NCBI GenBank assembly: GCA_000403495.2
Contig: KE159821.1
Location: 124,001-188,000, forward strand
DNA length: 64,000 nucleotides
Source: Lachnospiraceae bacterium 10-1
Lineage (GTDB): Bacteria; Bacillota; Clostridia; Lachnospirales; Lachnospiraceae
Direction: 5' to 3'
Below are positions 34,452 to 42,459 of this stretch, in pieces (the first letter of the stretch is position 1; each line of letters opens with the position of its first letter). The notes below the pieces were generated by a model that was not told where the DNA came from, searched no databases, and saw nothing but the letters and a program-made list of their open reading frames with translations. A program made the position numbers and the translations under genes.

Positions 34452-36059
34452 TCAAAAAACAAGCAGCCCCCGGCTGTCATAGACGGAAGCCCCCGCATCA
34501 TTCCCGCAGCGGATGGCACGGTCAAGCCCCATGATCGTGGCCACCGCACCGTCAATCTTCTCCGTGGATTTCTCCTTGTCCGCCTTGATGTTCCCCGCAG
34601 GGTCGGTGCGGATGAAGATGTTATCCATCATCCACCGGAGTACCGGATGCCCGCCGTGGGCAATGCTCTGCTCCAGCACCAGCTTCATCAGCTCCTTGGT
34701 GGGCGGGGACATATCCTTAAAGCCCTGCCCGAACGGAACCACCGTGAAGCCCATGCCCTCAAGGTTCTGCACCATCTGTACTGCGCCCCACCGGTCAAAG
34801 GCGATCTCCCGGATGTTGAACCGCTCACCGAGCCGTTCAATGTATTTCTCGATAAAGCCGTAATGCACCACGTTCCCCTCCGTGGTCATCAGCTTCCCCT
34901 GCCGCTCCCACACATCGTAAGGTACATGGTCGCGCCGCACACGCAGCTCCAGCGTTTCCTCCGGCACCCAGAAGTACGGCAGGATACAGTATTTATCCTC
35001 CTCATCCAGCGGCGGGAACACCAGCACGAACGCCGTGATGTCCGTGGTGGAGGACAAGTCCAGCCCGCCGTAGCAGACGCGCCCCTCCAGACCATCCTCC
35101 GAAACCGGGAAGGCGCAGGCGTCCCATTTATCCATGGGCATCCACCGCACCGCCTGTTTCACCCACTGGTTTAAGCGGAGCTGCCGGAAACTGTTCTCCT
35201 CCCCCGGATTCTGCTTTGCCGACTCGCAGGCGGCCTCCACCTTGTCAATCCCCACCGTGATATTCAAAGAGGGGTTCGCTTTCTTCCACACCTTCGGGTC
35301 CGTCCAGTCGTCCGCCTCATCCGCGCCGTAGATCACCGGGTAAAATGTAGGGTCAATCTTCCGCCCCTCTAAGATATCCTTTGCCTTCTGGTGCGTTTCG
35401 TAGCAGATGGAATGGGTATCCGTCCCCGCCGTGGTGATGAGGAAATACAGCGGCTGCATCCTGGCATCCCCGGAGCCCTTGGTCATGACATCGAACAGTT
35501 TCCGGTTCGGCTGCGTGTGCAGCTCGTCAAACACCACGCCGTGGATGTTGAAGCCGTGCTTGGAATACGCCTCCGCCGAAAGCACCTGGTAGAAGGAGTT
35601 GGTGGGCGTGTAGATGATCCGTTTCTGCGATGCGAGTATCTTCACCCGCTTGGAAAGGGCAGGGCACATCCGCACCATATCCGCCGCCACATCAAAAACG
35701 ATAGTGGCCTGCTGCCGGTCGGCGGCGCACCCGTACACTTCCGCGCGTTCCTCCCCGTCCCCGCAGGTCAAAAGCAGCGCCACGGCCGCCGCAAGCTCCG
35801 ACTTTCCCTGTTTCTTCGGAATCTCAACGTATGCCGTGTTGAACTGGCGGTAGCCATTGGGCTTCAGCGTTCCGAAAATATCCCGGATGATCTGCTCCTG
35901 CCAGTCGATCAGTTCAAAGGGCTTCCCCGCCCACGTTCCCTTAGTGTGGCAGAGGCTCTCGATGAACATCACGGCAAAATCGGCGGCATCCTTGTCATAG
36001 CGGCTGTCCTTCGCTTTGAATTTTGTCGGCTTATATTTTTTCAGTTTCCGCATTGCCAT
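34452..36059 (-). CDS. Terminase large subunit
   Basis: 535 residues. ATPase domain (about 55-240): Walker A-like PKKQGKS (81-87), Walker B VVFDELHTQ. Nuclease domain (about 300-500): YGGLDLSSTTDI with the first metal-binding aspartates. It cuts and pumps phage DNA into the portal. ATG 36059 follows GGGAGGTGA. The stop is followed by the IS110 right flank (34371-34451), so the insertion lies between terminase and portal genes. Confidence 0.95.
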   Translation of the reverse strand: MAMRKLKKYKPTKFKAKDSRYDKDAADFAVMFIESLCHTKGTWAGKPFELIDWQEQIIRDIFGTLKPNGYRQFNTAYVEIPKKQGKSELAAAVALLLTCGDGEERAEVYGCAADRQQATIVFDVAADMVRMCPALSKRVKILASQKRIIYTPTNSFYQVLSAEAYSKHGFNIHGVVFDELHTQPNRKLFDVMTKGSGDARMQPLYFLITTAGTDTHSICYETHQKAKDILEGRKIDPTFYPVIYGADEADDWTDPKVWKKANPSLNITVGIDKVEAACESAKQNPGEENSFRQLRLNQWVKQAVRWMPMDKWDACAFPVSEDGLEGRVCYGGLDLSSTTDITAFVLVFPPLDEEDKYCILPYFWVPEETLELRVRRDHVPYDVWERQGKLMTTEGNVVHYGFIEKYIERLGERFNIREIAFDRWGAVQMVQNLEGMGFTVVPFGQGFKDMSPPTKELMKLVLEQSIAHGGHPVLRWMMDNIFIRTDPAGNIKADKEKSTEKIDGAVATIMGLDRAIRCGNDAGASVYDSRGLLVF

Positions 36060-36174
36060 TCCGGTCACCTCCCCAAAGACGGCATCAAAAATGGCCTGCC
36101 AGCAGCAAGCCGTAATCTATCAGTACAAGACACAGAGCCTTGCGGCTCCGCTCTTGGAATGTCCAGTTTTAATT

Positions 36175-36369
36175 TCAGAAAAGTGCGTCAATCTTATCGT
36201 ACTCGGCCTTAAGCCTCGTGTATTCCTGCGCTATGCACTGCCTCCTGAATCCGTTTTTGCAGGCTTTCCCCTCTTTCCAAAGGCGGTCAAGCTCCGCTTT
36301 CCGTTTCGTCAGTACCTCAATTCCGTTTCCTTTCTGTGCATCTCTCAAATCCCTTTCAAATCTTGTCAT
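36175..36369 (-). CDS. Small helical phage protein
   Basis: 64 residues starting MTRFERDLRDAQKGNGIEVL, all helix, basic, unknown family. SD AGAAAGGC precedes the ATG. It follows the first copy of the three-copy regulatory element (36390-36443), which spaces it from the amidoligase-island genes. Confidence 0.6.
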   Translation of the reverse strand: MTRFERDLRDAQKGNGIEVLTKRKAELDRLWKEGKACKNGFRRQCIAQEYTRLKAEYDKIDALF

Positions 36370-36389
36370 GCCTTTCTCCTCCGCTTTCT

Positions 36390-36443
36390 GTGTTTTCCCT
36401 TTCGGTAGTACACATATTCGCTCTTTCTGCGGATAATAGCAAG
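36390..36443 (-). repeat. Three-copy regulatory element, copy 1
   Basis: On the minus strand it reads CTTGCTATTATCC, a spacer, then AGAGCGAATATGTGTACTAC and CGAAAGGGAAAACAC. It is near identical to 38880-38933 and partly kept at 40252-40298. TTGCTA and GAATAT lie 17 bases apart, promoter-like geometry, before the 36369 gene. Confidence 0.75.
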
Positions 36444-36495
36444 CGGATTTTGAACATATACTGTGCAAATATCTGCAGGAGAAATTGTGTAGTTT

Positions 36496-36876
36496 TCAAT
36501 GGTTAGGGATGTGTTTCCCGTCCTCTATCCAGTCAACCAGGACGATGATCTCCCCTTCGGTTTCCATCCGTTCAAGCTCCGCCACATCGTCCATGTCCCA
36601 ATTGACCGGGTACACCCCGCAGAATTCCACAATGCAGTCGATCTCGCCCGTCTCAATCCAGTCCCGGTTCAGGTTCCATGCGCCGCAGACCGTATCCACA
36701 TGGCCGTGGCTGACATGGTTCTTATCAAGGATGCCCTCGATTTTCTTGATGGTTTCATCCTTGTAAAGGTCGGTGTCTTTCGGGACGGTGATGTAAAACA
36801 TACATTTTGTTGCAGCCTCGCCCCGTTCCCTTCTTGCGTCAATCCACTCCTGGATGACCTCTGTCCTTTTTTCCAT
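36496..36876 (-). CDS. Unknown protein of the amidoligase island
   Basis: 126 residues. Start at 36876 chosen for AAGGAG at 8 bases. Contains CMFYITVPKDTDLYKDETI and two Trp-containing acidic segments near the end. No family recognised. It follows the zinc-ribbon gene 30 bases downstream and precedes element copy 1. Confidence 0.65.
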   Translation of the reverse strand: MEKRTEVIQEWIDARRERGEAATKCMFYITVPKDTDLYKDETIKKIEGILDKNHVSHGHVDTVCGAWNLNRDWIETGEIDCIVEFCGVYPVNWDMDDVAELERMETEGEIIVLVDWIEDGKHIPNH

Positions 36877-36905
36877 AGCTGTACGCTCCTTTGCCTTTAT
36901 AATTT

Positions 36906-37115
36906 TCATCCCCTGCCGTAGCACCTGTGGATGGCTTCCAGAATCTGTTCCTGCTCCTTCCCGTCCACCCCGATGCTCTCCAGAGCCTCCCTGGTGCCGC
37001 AGTCCGGGCAGAGCGGCGTTCTGCCGTCCGCCCGCGAAACTGCCGGCCTCCCGTGGTAGGTCTGCCCGCATCGTGGGCAGACCGAAATCCTCGCAATATT
37101 ATCTGTTTCTTTCAT
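36906..37115 (-). CDS. Zinc-ribbon protein
   Basis: 69 residues with ISVCPRCGQTYHGRP and LCPDCGTREAL, a four-cysteine zinc ribbon, then a helix. It overlaps the GGCT gene by 17 bases. Might bind DNA, RNA or act as an adaptor; role unknown. Confidence 0.75.
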   Translation of the reverse strand: MKETDNIARISVCPRCGQTYHGRPAVSRADGRTPLCPDCGTREALESIGVDGKEQEQILEAIHRCYGRG

Positions 37116-37791
37116 CGCTGTTTCCTCCTAAGTCCATATTCTCCTGCCGTGGGGCAAGCGCCTCCACCTTGCTGCGGAACATCCGGCCTGCGGATGCGCG
37201 GTAACGGCTGCCCCTGCTGTTCTGGAGCCAGAAATATTTCCCATCGAATCCCAGCACGGTGTAGTTGCCCGTGCAGCCGTTCTTCCGGTTGGTCACCATG
37301 AAGCAGGCGTCCCCGGTCTTCCACCCGCCCGGAAATTTCTCCCTGCTGTCGGCATACGCCCGTTCCAGAAATGCCTCGTCGAATCCGAAACTCTGGTAGC
37401 CCTGCCTGCAGGTCTCCATATAGAACCCGCTCGGAACCCCAAGCGGGCGGTCCTCATGCATGATGTAGACGAAAACCTTCCGCAGCCGCACCTTTCCGGT
37501 CTTAATCCCTTTAAGGGGCAGCTCCATCTCCTTTTTGTAGTAAAAGTGGGGGAAGCCCTCGTAGCGGTCAAGCGCCGCCTCATCCTCCTCCGTCACCGCC
37601 CATGCCGCCACGGGGACGCTTGCGCCCTCCTGTGGCTCGATGGTGAGGTAGGAGCCGGTCCTGCTGCCCTTGAACAGCAGACGGTAGCCCTCAATCACCG
37701 AAGTGCCGATAATCCTCGCCCCGGGGCAGCGCATCCGCATCTGCCGGATGTTTAAGTTTGAGCCGTAAGCAATGTAGTATCTTTTTTCCAT
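37099..37791 (-). CDS. Gamma-glutamylcyclotransferase-like (GGCT/AIG2 fold) protein
   Basis: 230 residues. GGCT fold at about 3-140: YIAYGSNLN at the start forms the substrate loop and DRYEGFPHFYYKKEM carries the probable catalytic Glu. The C-terminal part (about 145-230) is an extra module present in phage versions: CRQGYQSFGFDE, then KNGCTGNYTVLGFD. GGCT enzymes release pyroglutamate from gamma-glutamyl amides. Phage GGCTs are known neighbours of ATP-grasp-like or amidoligase enzymes, as here. The start is 37791 or 37803. It overlaps the zinc-ribbon gene. Confidence 0.82.
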   Translation of the reverse strand: MEKRYYIAYGSNLNIRQMRMRCPGARIIGTSVIEGYRLLFKGSRTGSYLTIEPQEGASVPVAAWAVTEEDEAALDRYEGFPHFYYKKEMELPLKGIKTGKVRLRKVFVYIMHEDRPLGVPSGFYMETCRQGYQSFGFDEAFLERAYADSREKFPGGWKTGDACFMVTNRKNGCTGNYTVLGFDGKYFWLQNSRGSRYRASAGRMFRSKVEALAPRQENMDLGGNSDERNR

Positions 37792-37907
37792 CTTGAAATC
37801 CATCCTTTCCGAAGGGGGCACCCTTCTACCACCTTAAGACCGCCGGAGCGGTCCACTGCCGTTTCCGCGGCAGGCAAGGTGGCAGGAGGCTACCTCCCGC
37901 GTTCCCT

Positions 37908-38855
37908 TCAAGCGGCCCTTCCGTTTCGGAAGGATGCGTCCCCTGCAAGCCTCCTTGTGAGGATGTCCCTTGCGGTCTTGAATTCGTCCCCGATGAAGCC
38001 GAGCCGGAGGAGCCATGTCCGCATGGCGTATTTCGGGTTCTCGCTCTGCTGCGGCTTCGGGCTTGCCGTCTTTACTTCCTTCGCCATCTGGCTGAGTGCG
38101 AGGCAGAGCTGGATGTAGCTTTTAAGCTGCCCTGCGTGGAGGCCGCCCCTGCGCCCGTCGCCCGGTTCGTCGAACTGGAAGAGCCGGAACTCGACCGTGC
38201 CTTTGGTGAAGGTTGCGTGGTAATTGAGCATATGGTAGCGGCTGTCGTTGTAGTGCTGGTCCCTGCCGTAGCTTGCGCCGTGGCTTGTGTACCAGATGTC
38301 CGCAAGGGCCGCCATCGTGGAAGGTTTCTTTCTGTTGACCTGCTCCAAAAACCGTGGGTCAACCGTGCGGCAGTAGCGGTTCATCCTCCAGCGGTCAAGG
38401 TTTAAGGCATCCGCTATCAGGCTTTCATGGCCTGCCATGATGTTGGCGAGGTTTCTGAGGCTCTGCGGCGTGTGGCCTTTCGCCCCGATGTGGATGTGTA
38501 CCCCGCAGCCCCTTCCCGCGTCGCTCTTCGCTCCAGCGTGCCGTAGCTGCCGGATAAGCTCCTGCAGGGTTTCCATGTCCCCGTAGGTAAGGATGGGCGT
38601 CACCAGCTCGCACTTTTCGCTGTCAGGCCCCGCGATGCTCACGTCCTTCTGGAATTTCCACTCCCTGCCCTGCGCGTCCCATGCGGAGTAGGTTTCGTAG
38701 CCGTTCCTGCGTGCCGTGTATTCATGCCTGCCTGTTCCGAAGAAGTCCGCTGCAATTTTCGCCGCCCTGCTCCTTGCGATGCTGTTCATCTCCACCTCAA
38801 CCCCGATGGTCTGCTTTTTCATTTCCTCAACCTGCCTTGCTAACTTTGCGTTCAT
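37908..38855 (-). CDS. Amidoligase-family enzyme (COOH-NH2 ligase)
   Basis: 315 residues. Glutamine synthetase-like amidoligase fold: IGVEVEMNSI near residue 20 (metal/ATP-binding glutamates), EYTARRNGYETYSAWDAQGREW, and the signature GCGVHIHIGAKGHTP. Such enzymes join an amine to a carboxylate with ATP. The C-terminal 45 residues (KYAMRTWLLRLGFIGDEFKT) match the end of the protein at 39480-40235. ATG 38855 follows GGAGGAAAA. Upstream is element copy 2; downstream is a GGCT enzyme, so ligation and gamma-glutamyl removal may be paired. Confidence 0.85.
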   Translation of the reverse strand: MNAKLARQVEEMKKQTIGVEVEMNSIARSRAAKIAADFFGTGRHEYTARRNGYETYSAWDAQGREWKFQKDVSIAGPDSEKCELVTPILTYGDMETLQELIRQLRHAGAKSDAGRGCGVHIHIGAKGHTPQSLRNLANIMAGHESLIADALNLDRWRMNRYCRTVDPRFLEQVNRKKPSTMAALADIWYTSHGASYGRDQHYNDSRYHMLNYHATFTKGTVEFRLFQFDEPGDGRRGGLHAGQLKSYIQLCLALSQMAKEVKTASPKPQQSENPKYAMRTWLLRLGFIGDEFKTARDILTRRLAGDASFRNGRAA

Positions 38856-38879
38856 GCTGTTTTCCTCCGTTTTCTTTGT

Positions 38880-38933
38880 GTGTTTTCCCTTTCGGTAGTA
38901 CACATATTCGCTCTAAAAGGGGATAATAGCAAG
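38880..38933 (-). repeat. Three-copy regulatory element, copy 2
   Basis: Same core as copy 1 (positions 36390-36443) with small differences in the 17-base spacer. It lies 24 bases upstream of the amidoligase ATG, which keeps AAAACACAC before the SD. Confidence 0.75.
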
Positions 38934-38983
38934 TCAATTCGAGGCATATATTACACAATGTTTTCCGCAGTTTTTTGTGTATT

Positions 38984-39265
38984 TTATGGCTTTTTCAGGC
39001 CCTCCATGGAGGCTGCCGTGATCTGTGCGCCAAGCCGGAATCCGTCCTTAAAGCCTTCGCAGATGGTCTTGCACTCAAGGTCGGAGGCATCGTCCAGAAG
39101 TTTCTCCAGCAGTGCCTTCCCCTCACTGTCCAACAGCCCTTTTAGGCGTTCAATCTCCCCGTCGATGCGCTCCGCAAGCTCTGCCATCTCCGGCGTCTTG
39201 TCGTTCCGGTTCTCCCACGGCACGATCTCACCAAAATAAAGCTGTTTCAGAATGTCCTGCTCCAT
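38984..39265 (-). CDS. DUF6809-like small protein
   Basis: 93 residues, helical, acidic. Begins MEQDILKQLYFGEIVPWENR and ends GFRLGAQITAASMEGLKK, the pattern of the DUF6809 family seen in Lachnospiraceae prophages. SD AAAGGAGG precedes the ATG. The upstream DUF4314 gene ends right at the start codon. Confidence 0.75.
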   Translation of the reverse strand: MEQDILKQLYFGEIVPWENRNDKTPEMAELAERIDGEIERLKGLLDSEGKALLEKLLDDASDLECKTICEGFKDGFRLGAQITAASMEGLKKP

Positions 39266-39496
39266 CTATTCATCCTCCTTTATCCTGCGCACCACATCCT
39301 CGCCGTAAATTGCATGGAGGCTGCTGCCGTTGTCCCATGCGACCATGACGCTCGCCGTGTCATCCACACCTTCGACTGTTCCCCGCGTCCCGATGGGCGG
39401 GGCCTGCACATCGTCCATCCGTACAAGCTCCACCCGTGTGCCTGCAGGGTACTCCCTGCGGACACGCTCCACAATCTCCCTATTCGGAAAGTTCAC
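39266..39496 (-). CDS. DUF4314-like protein
   Basis: 76 residues, GTG start at 39496 with SD GAAGGAGG. Contains PIGTRGTVEGVDDTASVMVAWDNG in shortened form: a small beta-barrel (SH3-like) domain, DUF4314. Often found with C5 methyltransferases and amidoligases in phages of Firmicutes. It overlaps the preceding gene by 17 bases. Confidence 0.8.
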   Translation of the reverse strand: MNFPNREIVERVRREYPAGTRVELVRMDDVQAPPIGTRGTVEGVDDTASVMVAWDNGSSLHAIYGEDVVRRIKEDE

Positions 39497-40235
39497 TGCT
39501 GACCGCCTCCTTCCTTTCGCCGTTTTTGAATGCCGAGCTGCCGGAGAGGTTCTTCAGCAGGATTTTCCGCTCGCCCTTGTATTCCGCCCCGATGAATCCG
39601 AGCCGGAGCAGGAAGCACCGGAATGCGTATTTTTCATTGTCCGCAGGCTTTTCCTTCGCCGTGATGCGCTTCTGGTTCCTTGCCATGTCGCAGATGGCGG
39701 CAATGAAATGGGTGTAGGCTTTCACCGATTCGCTGTCCTGCCCCTCCGCAAACCATGGGAAGGAAACCTTCTCCCCGTCCGTTTCAATCGGGAGGCTGTC
39801 AACCGCCAGCGCCTTTTTAATCAGGCTCCCTTTGGCATCCACCAGCTTCCGCAGGTTCTCCAGCGCGGCATCCGTGAAGGAATCCCTCGGCATTGCCACC
39901 GTAAGCCCCAGATCTGCCCCCTGTGCCTCCGTTTCCGGCTCCTCCGCTTTGTTTTCCGCATCCGCGCTTTCTTCTGCCGTGCCGCCTTCCTGCGCCGTTT
40001 CTGCCGGGACTGCGACAATCCCTCTTTCCGCAAGCCGCTCCAGCAGGTTCTCTATTTCCTCACTGTCCGCCCGGTCGTCAAACTCCACCGCGCCGGTCTT
40101 GTCGATGTGGAAGTAATCCACCTGGTAAGCCGCTGTCGGCATTCCGAGGTATTTCGGCTTTACCTCTAAAATCTCCCCCATTGCCTGCACCAGCGCCTTC
40201 CGCTCTGCCCCTGTCCTGTTGAATTCAAACCTCAT
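39480..40235 (-). CDS. Phage protein sharing a C-terminal module with the amidoligase
   Basis: 251 residues. N-terminal part MRFEFNRTGAERKALVQAMG, an acidic Ala/Glu linker (about 78-118), then a domain ending KYAFRCFLLRLGFIGAEYKG. This end is like that of the amidoligase at 37908-38855. Related phage proteins are often annotated as virulence-related. Copy 3 of the regulatory element lies right upstream. Function unknown; it may act with the amidoligase. Confidence 0.7.
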   Translation of the reverse strand: MRFEFNRTGAERKALVQAMGEILEVKPKYLGMPTAAYQVDYFHIDKTGAVEFDDRADSEEIENLLERLAERGIVAVPAETAQEGGTAEESADAENKAEEPETEAQGADLGLTVAMPRDSFTDAALENLRKLVDAKGSLIKKALAVDSLPIETDGEKVSFPWFAEGQDSESVKAYTHFIAAICDMARNQKRITAKEKPADNEKYAFRCFLLRLGFIGAEYKGERKILLKNLSGSSAFKNGERKEAVSSELSE

Positions 40236-40251
40236 TTTTTTGTACCTCCTT

Positions 40252-40298
40252 CGTTTTTCGGTACTACATTAATCACTCTGAACGGCAGGAATAGCAAG
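40252..40298 (-). repeat. Three-copy regulatory element, copy 3 (diverged)
   Basis: Keeps CTTGCTATT, a 17-base spacer, then GATTAATGTAGTACCGAAAAACG. Less conserved than copies 1 and 2 but with the same spacing, 17 bases upstream of the ATG at 40235. Confidence 0.65.
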
Positions 40299-40317
40299 CA
40301 GTATGTGAGAAAAAATG

Positions 40318-42459
40318 TCACAATAAAAAGTCCGGGAACTGTGCATAGTACACGATCCCCGAAAGCACGAAATATACGTTCGGCAGTGCGACGCCGTTGC
40401 CCCACATTTTATACTCGGCACTATCCGAATGAGGGTCTTTCAGCCACTTGATGATCTGCCTATCCGTCTTGGGCTTCGTGGAAGTCCCTGCAATCTTCCG
40501 ATGGGTCTCAAAGACCTCCCTCCAGAACACTAAATCTTCCTCGGTAGGTTCCTCCGTGCCAAGCCCGCCGCACCACCAGTCCGGGAAGCCCTGCAGCCTC
40601 GCACACTCGGTGGGCGTCAGCCTGCGGACAATATACTCCGGCTCCACGATATGGTAATCCCCGCTGAACGCCTCCTGGTTGCCGAGCCACTGCTTGGAGC
40701 CCATGCTTGCCGAGAGTGTGCCGAACACCTCCTTGCCGGATGCGGTCTGCACATCGTTGATGACGGGAGGGTCCTTATAATCCGTAGCCACCAGCGTGTT
40801 CGCCAGTTCCTTTTCTGCCCGTGTGAAATGAGAATTCTTGCTCGTGCAGTAGGTCGGGTATGCAACAGCGTGTCTGTCCACGGCGTCAAGCGTAAAGGAC
40901 ACATCCTCATTCACGCCACTCCCCTGCGGCCCGTTCTCATCCTTCCTGCCAATCATGGAGCCCTGCACCGCCACCACGGCAATGCCGCCCTGGTTGCAGC
41001 CGGGATTCCCGCCGTTCCCGTCCAGAGTCCGGGAGGTATCCGCCTCATAAAATCCGCTGTGCGGGTTATCCGATTTCATGGCATTGCTGTCCTTGGAGCA
41101 GATACCGTATGCCTGCACCACCAGCTCATTGCAGCGGCTCTCCCCGACATCAAAGGTGTTCAGCGTGTTTGCCACCTTCCCGTCCTTCCAGGTCGGCGCA
41201 TCCCCTTTGTAGTGGGCGCGGTACCCCTTGCAGAAAGGCACGAACACCGTCTGGTCATTGCTGCAGGAGAGAGTTGCGGATTTGTCATCCTGTATGATCG
41301 CCCCTTTGCCGCCTCCCTCACAGCCGGAGCGGATTTTCAGCGTCTTTGGCGTTTCCACCACGAACGGTTGGTTATTGCCGCCCATGCCGTAGGTGGAGCT
41401 GACCGTAGGCGCCGTTTCCAAAGGCCCCGTATATCTCGTATCCTGTGAATGGTTCTCATAGAGCGCCACCGCAGCCGGGACCGTCCCTGCACGGAGCGTG
41501 GGCGAGGTTTCCTCCTCATACCCAATCCCACGCGCCTTTGCGGAATGCTCCGTGCAGAAACCGGCCGATTCCAATACGCACGGGGGATGGTGCGCCTCTG
41601 CCCGCAGGGTGCAGGTCACGTCATCCGTCACGTCCATCCTCTGCCCGCCCTGGTCGTTCAGGCAGATGCCGCCTGCCGCTCCAATGCAATCCGCAGCACC
41701 TCCGGCAGTTCCTTGCCACGCACGGAAGCCCTCCGCAGAATACCCAGACACGCCTTCGGACTCAAATAATACCTTTCCGGCACTCCCGCCTGCAAAATCT
41801 GCGACAAGGTAGATGCGTTTCCTTCGTTGGGGGATTCCCCAAAACTGGGAGTCAAACACCCGCCATGCGAGGGAAAAGCCGTCTGCCACGATGCTTCCGG
41901 CATTCGCCCACCTCCCCTTTGGAGGTCCAGGTACAGAAATACTTTCGTCTTTGACGGAGCAGACCGCTTCGAGGACTGCCTTAAAGTCTTCCCCTTTATT
42001 GGATGAGAAGGCTCCGGGGACGTTCTCCCACACGATAAACCTTGGATATTTTCCATCTGTTGCACACCTCATTTCCTTTACGATTCTGATTGCCTGATAG
42101 AACAGGCAGGACTGCTGCCCGCCAAGCCCCGCCCGCTTGCCGGCCACCGACATATCCGTGCAGGGCGAGCCGAAGGTGATGATGTCCACCGGGGCAATCT
42201 CTGCGCCATCCACCGCAGAAATATCGCCCAAGTGCTTCACGGAGGGCAGCCGCTTTGTGGTCACACGGATGGGGAACGGCTCAATCTCCGAAGCCCATAG
42301 AGGGGTGATGCCTGCAAGCAGCCCGCCCAAAGGAAAACCCCCGGAGCCGTCAAACAGGCTGCCGAGGGTCAGGCAGGCATCCGCAGACTGCGGATTTGGT
42401 GTGTCTCCGCCGCCAGTGCTGGACTCCCTGCTATGGATATATATAGCGTCTGCATTCAT
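40318..42459 (-). CDS. DNA (cytosine-5)-methyltransferase
   Basis: 713 residues. Ordered C5 motifs: I LFDGSGGFPLGG (near 33), IV GSPCTDMSVAGKRAG (PC catalytic cysteine), VI VWENVPG, VIII QRRKRIYLV, then a very large target-recognition region (about 240-590) and IX/X (RRLTPTECARLQGFPDWW, MWGNGVALPNVY). It probably modifies phage DNA to evade host restriction. The ATG overlaps the upstream methyltransferase stop (ATGA). Confidence 0.95.
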   Translation of the reverse strand: MNADAIYIHSRESSTGGGDTPNPQSADACLTLGSLFDGSGGFPLGGLLAGITPLWASEIEPFPIRVTTKRLPSVKHLGDISAVDGAEIAPVDIITFGSPCTDMSVAGKRAGLGGQQSCLFYQAIRIVKEMRCATDGKYPRFIVWENVPGAFSSNKGEDFKAVLEAVCSVKDESISVPGPPKGRWANAGSIVADGFSLAWRVFDSQFWGIPQRRKRIYLVADFAGGSAGKVLFESEGVSGYSAEGFRAWQGTAGGAADCIGAAGGICLNDQGGQRMDVTDDVTCTLRAEAHHPPCVLESAGFCTEHSAKARGIGYEEETSPTLRAGTVPAAVALYENHSQDTRYTGPLETAPTVSSTYGMGGNNQPFVVETPKTLKIRSGCEGGGKGAIIQDDKSATLSCSNDQTVFVPFCKGYRAHYKGDAPTWKDGKVANTLNTFDVGESRCNELVVQAYGICSKDSNAMKSDNPHSGFYEADTSRTLDGNGGNPGCNQGGIAVVAVQGSMIGRKDENGPQGSGVNEDVSFTLDAVDRHAVAYPTYCTSKNSHFTRAEKELANTLVATDYKDPPVINDVQTASGKEVFGTLSASMGSKQWLGNQEAFSGDYHIVEPEYIVRRLTPTECARLQGFPDWWCGGLGTEEPTEEDLVFWREVFETHRKIAGTSTKPKTDRQIIKWLKDPHSDSAEYKMWGNGVALPNVYFVLSGIVYYAQFPDFLL

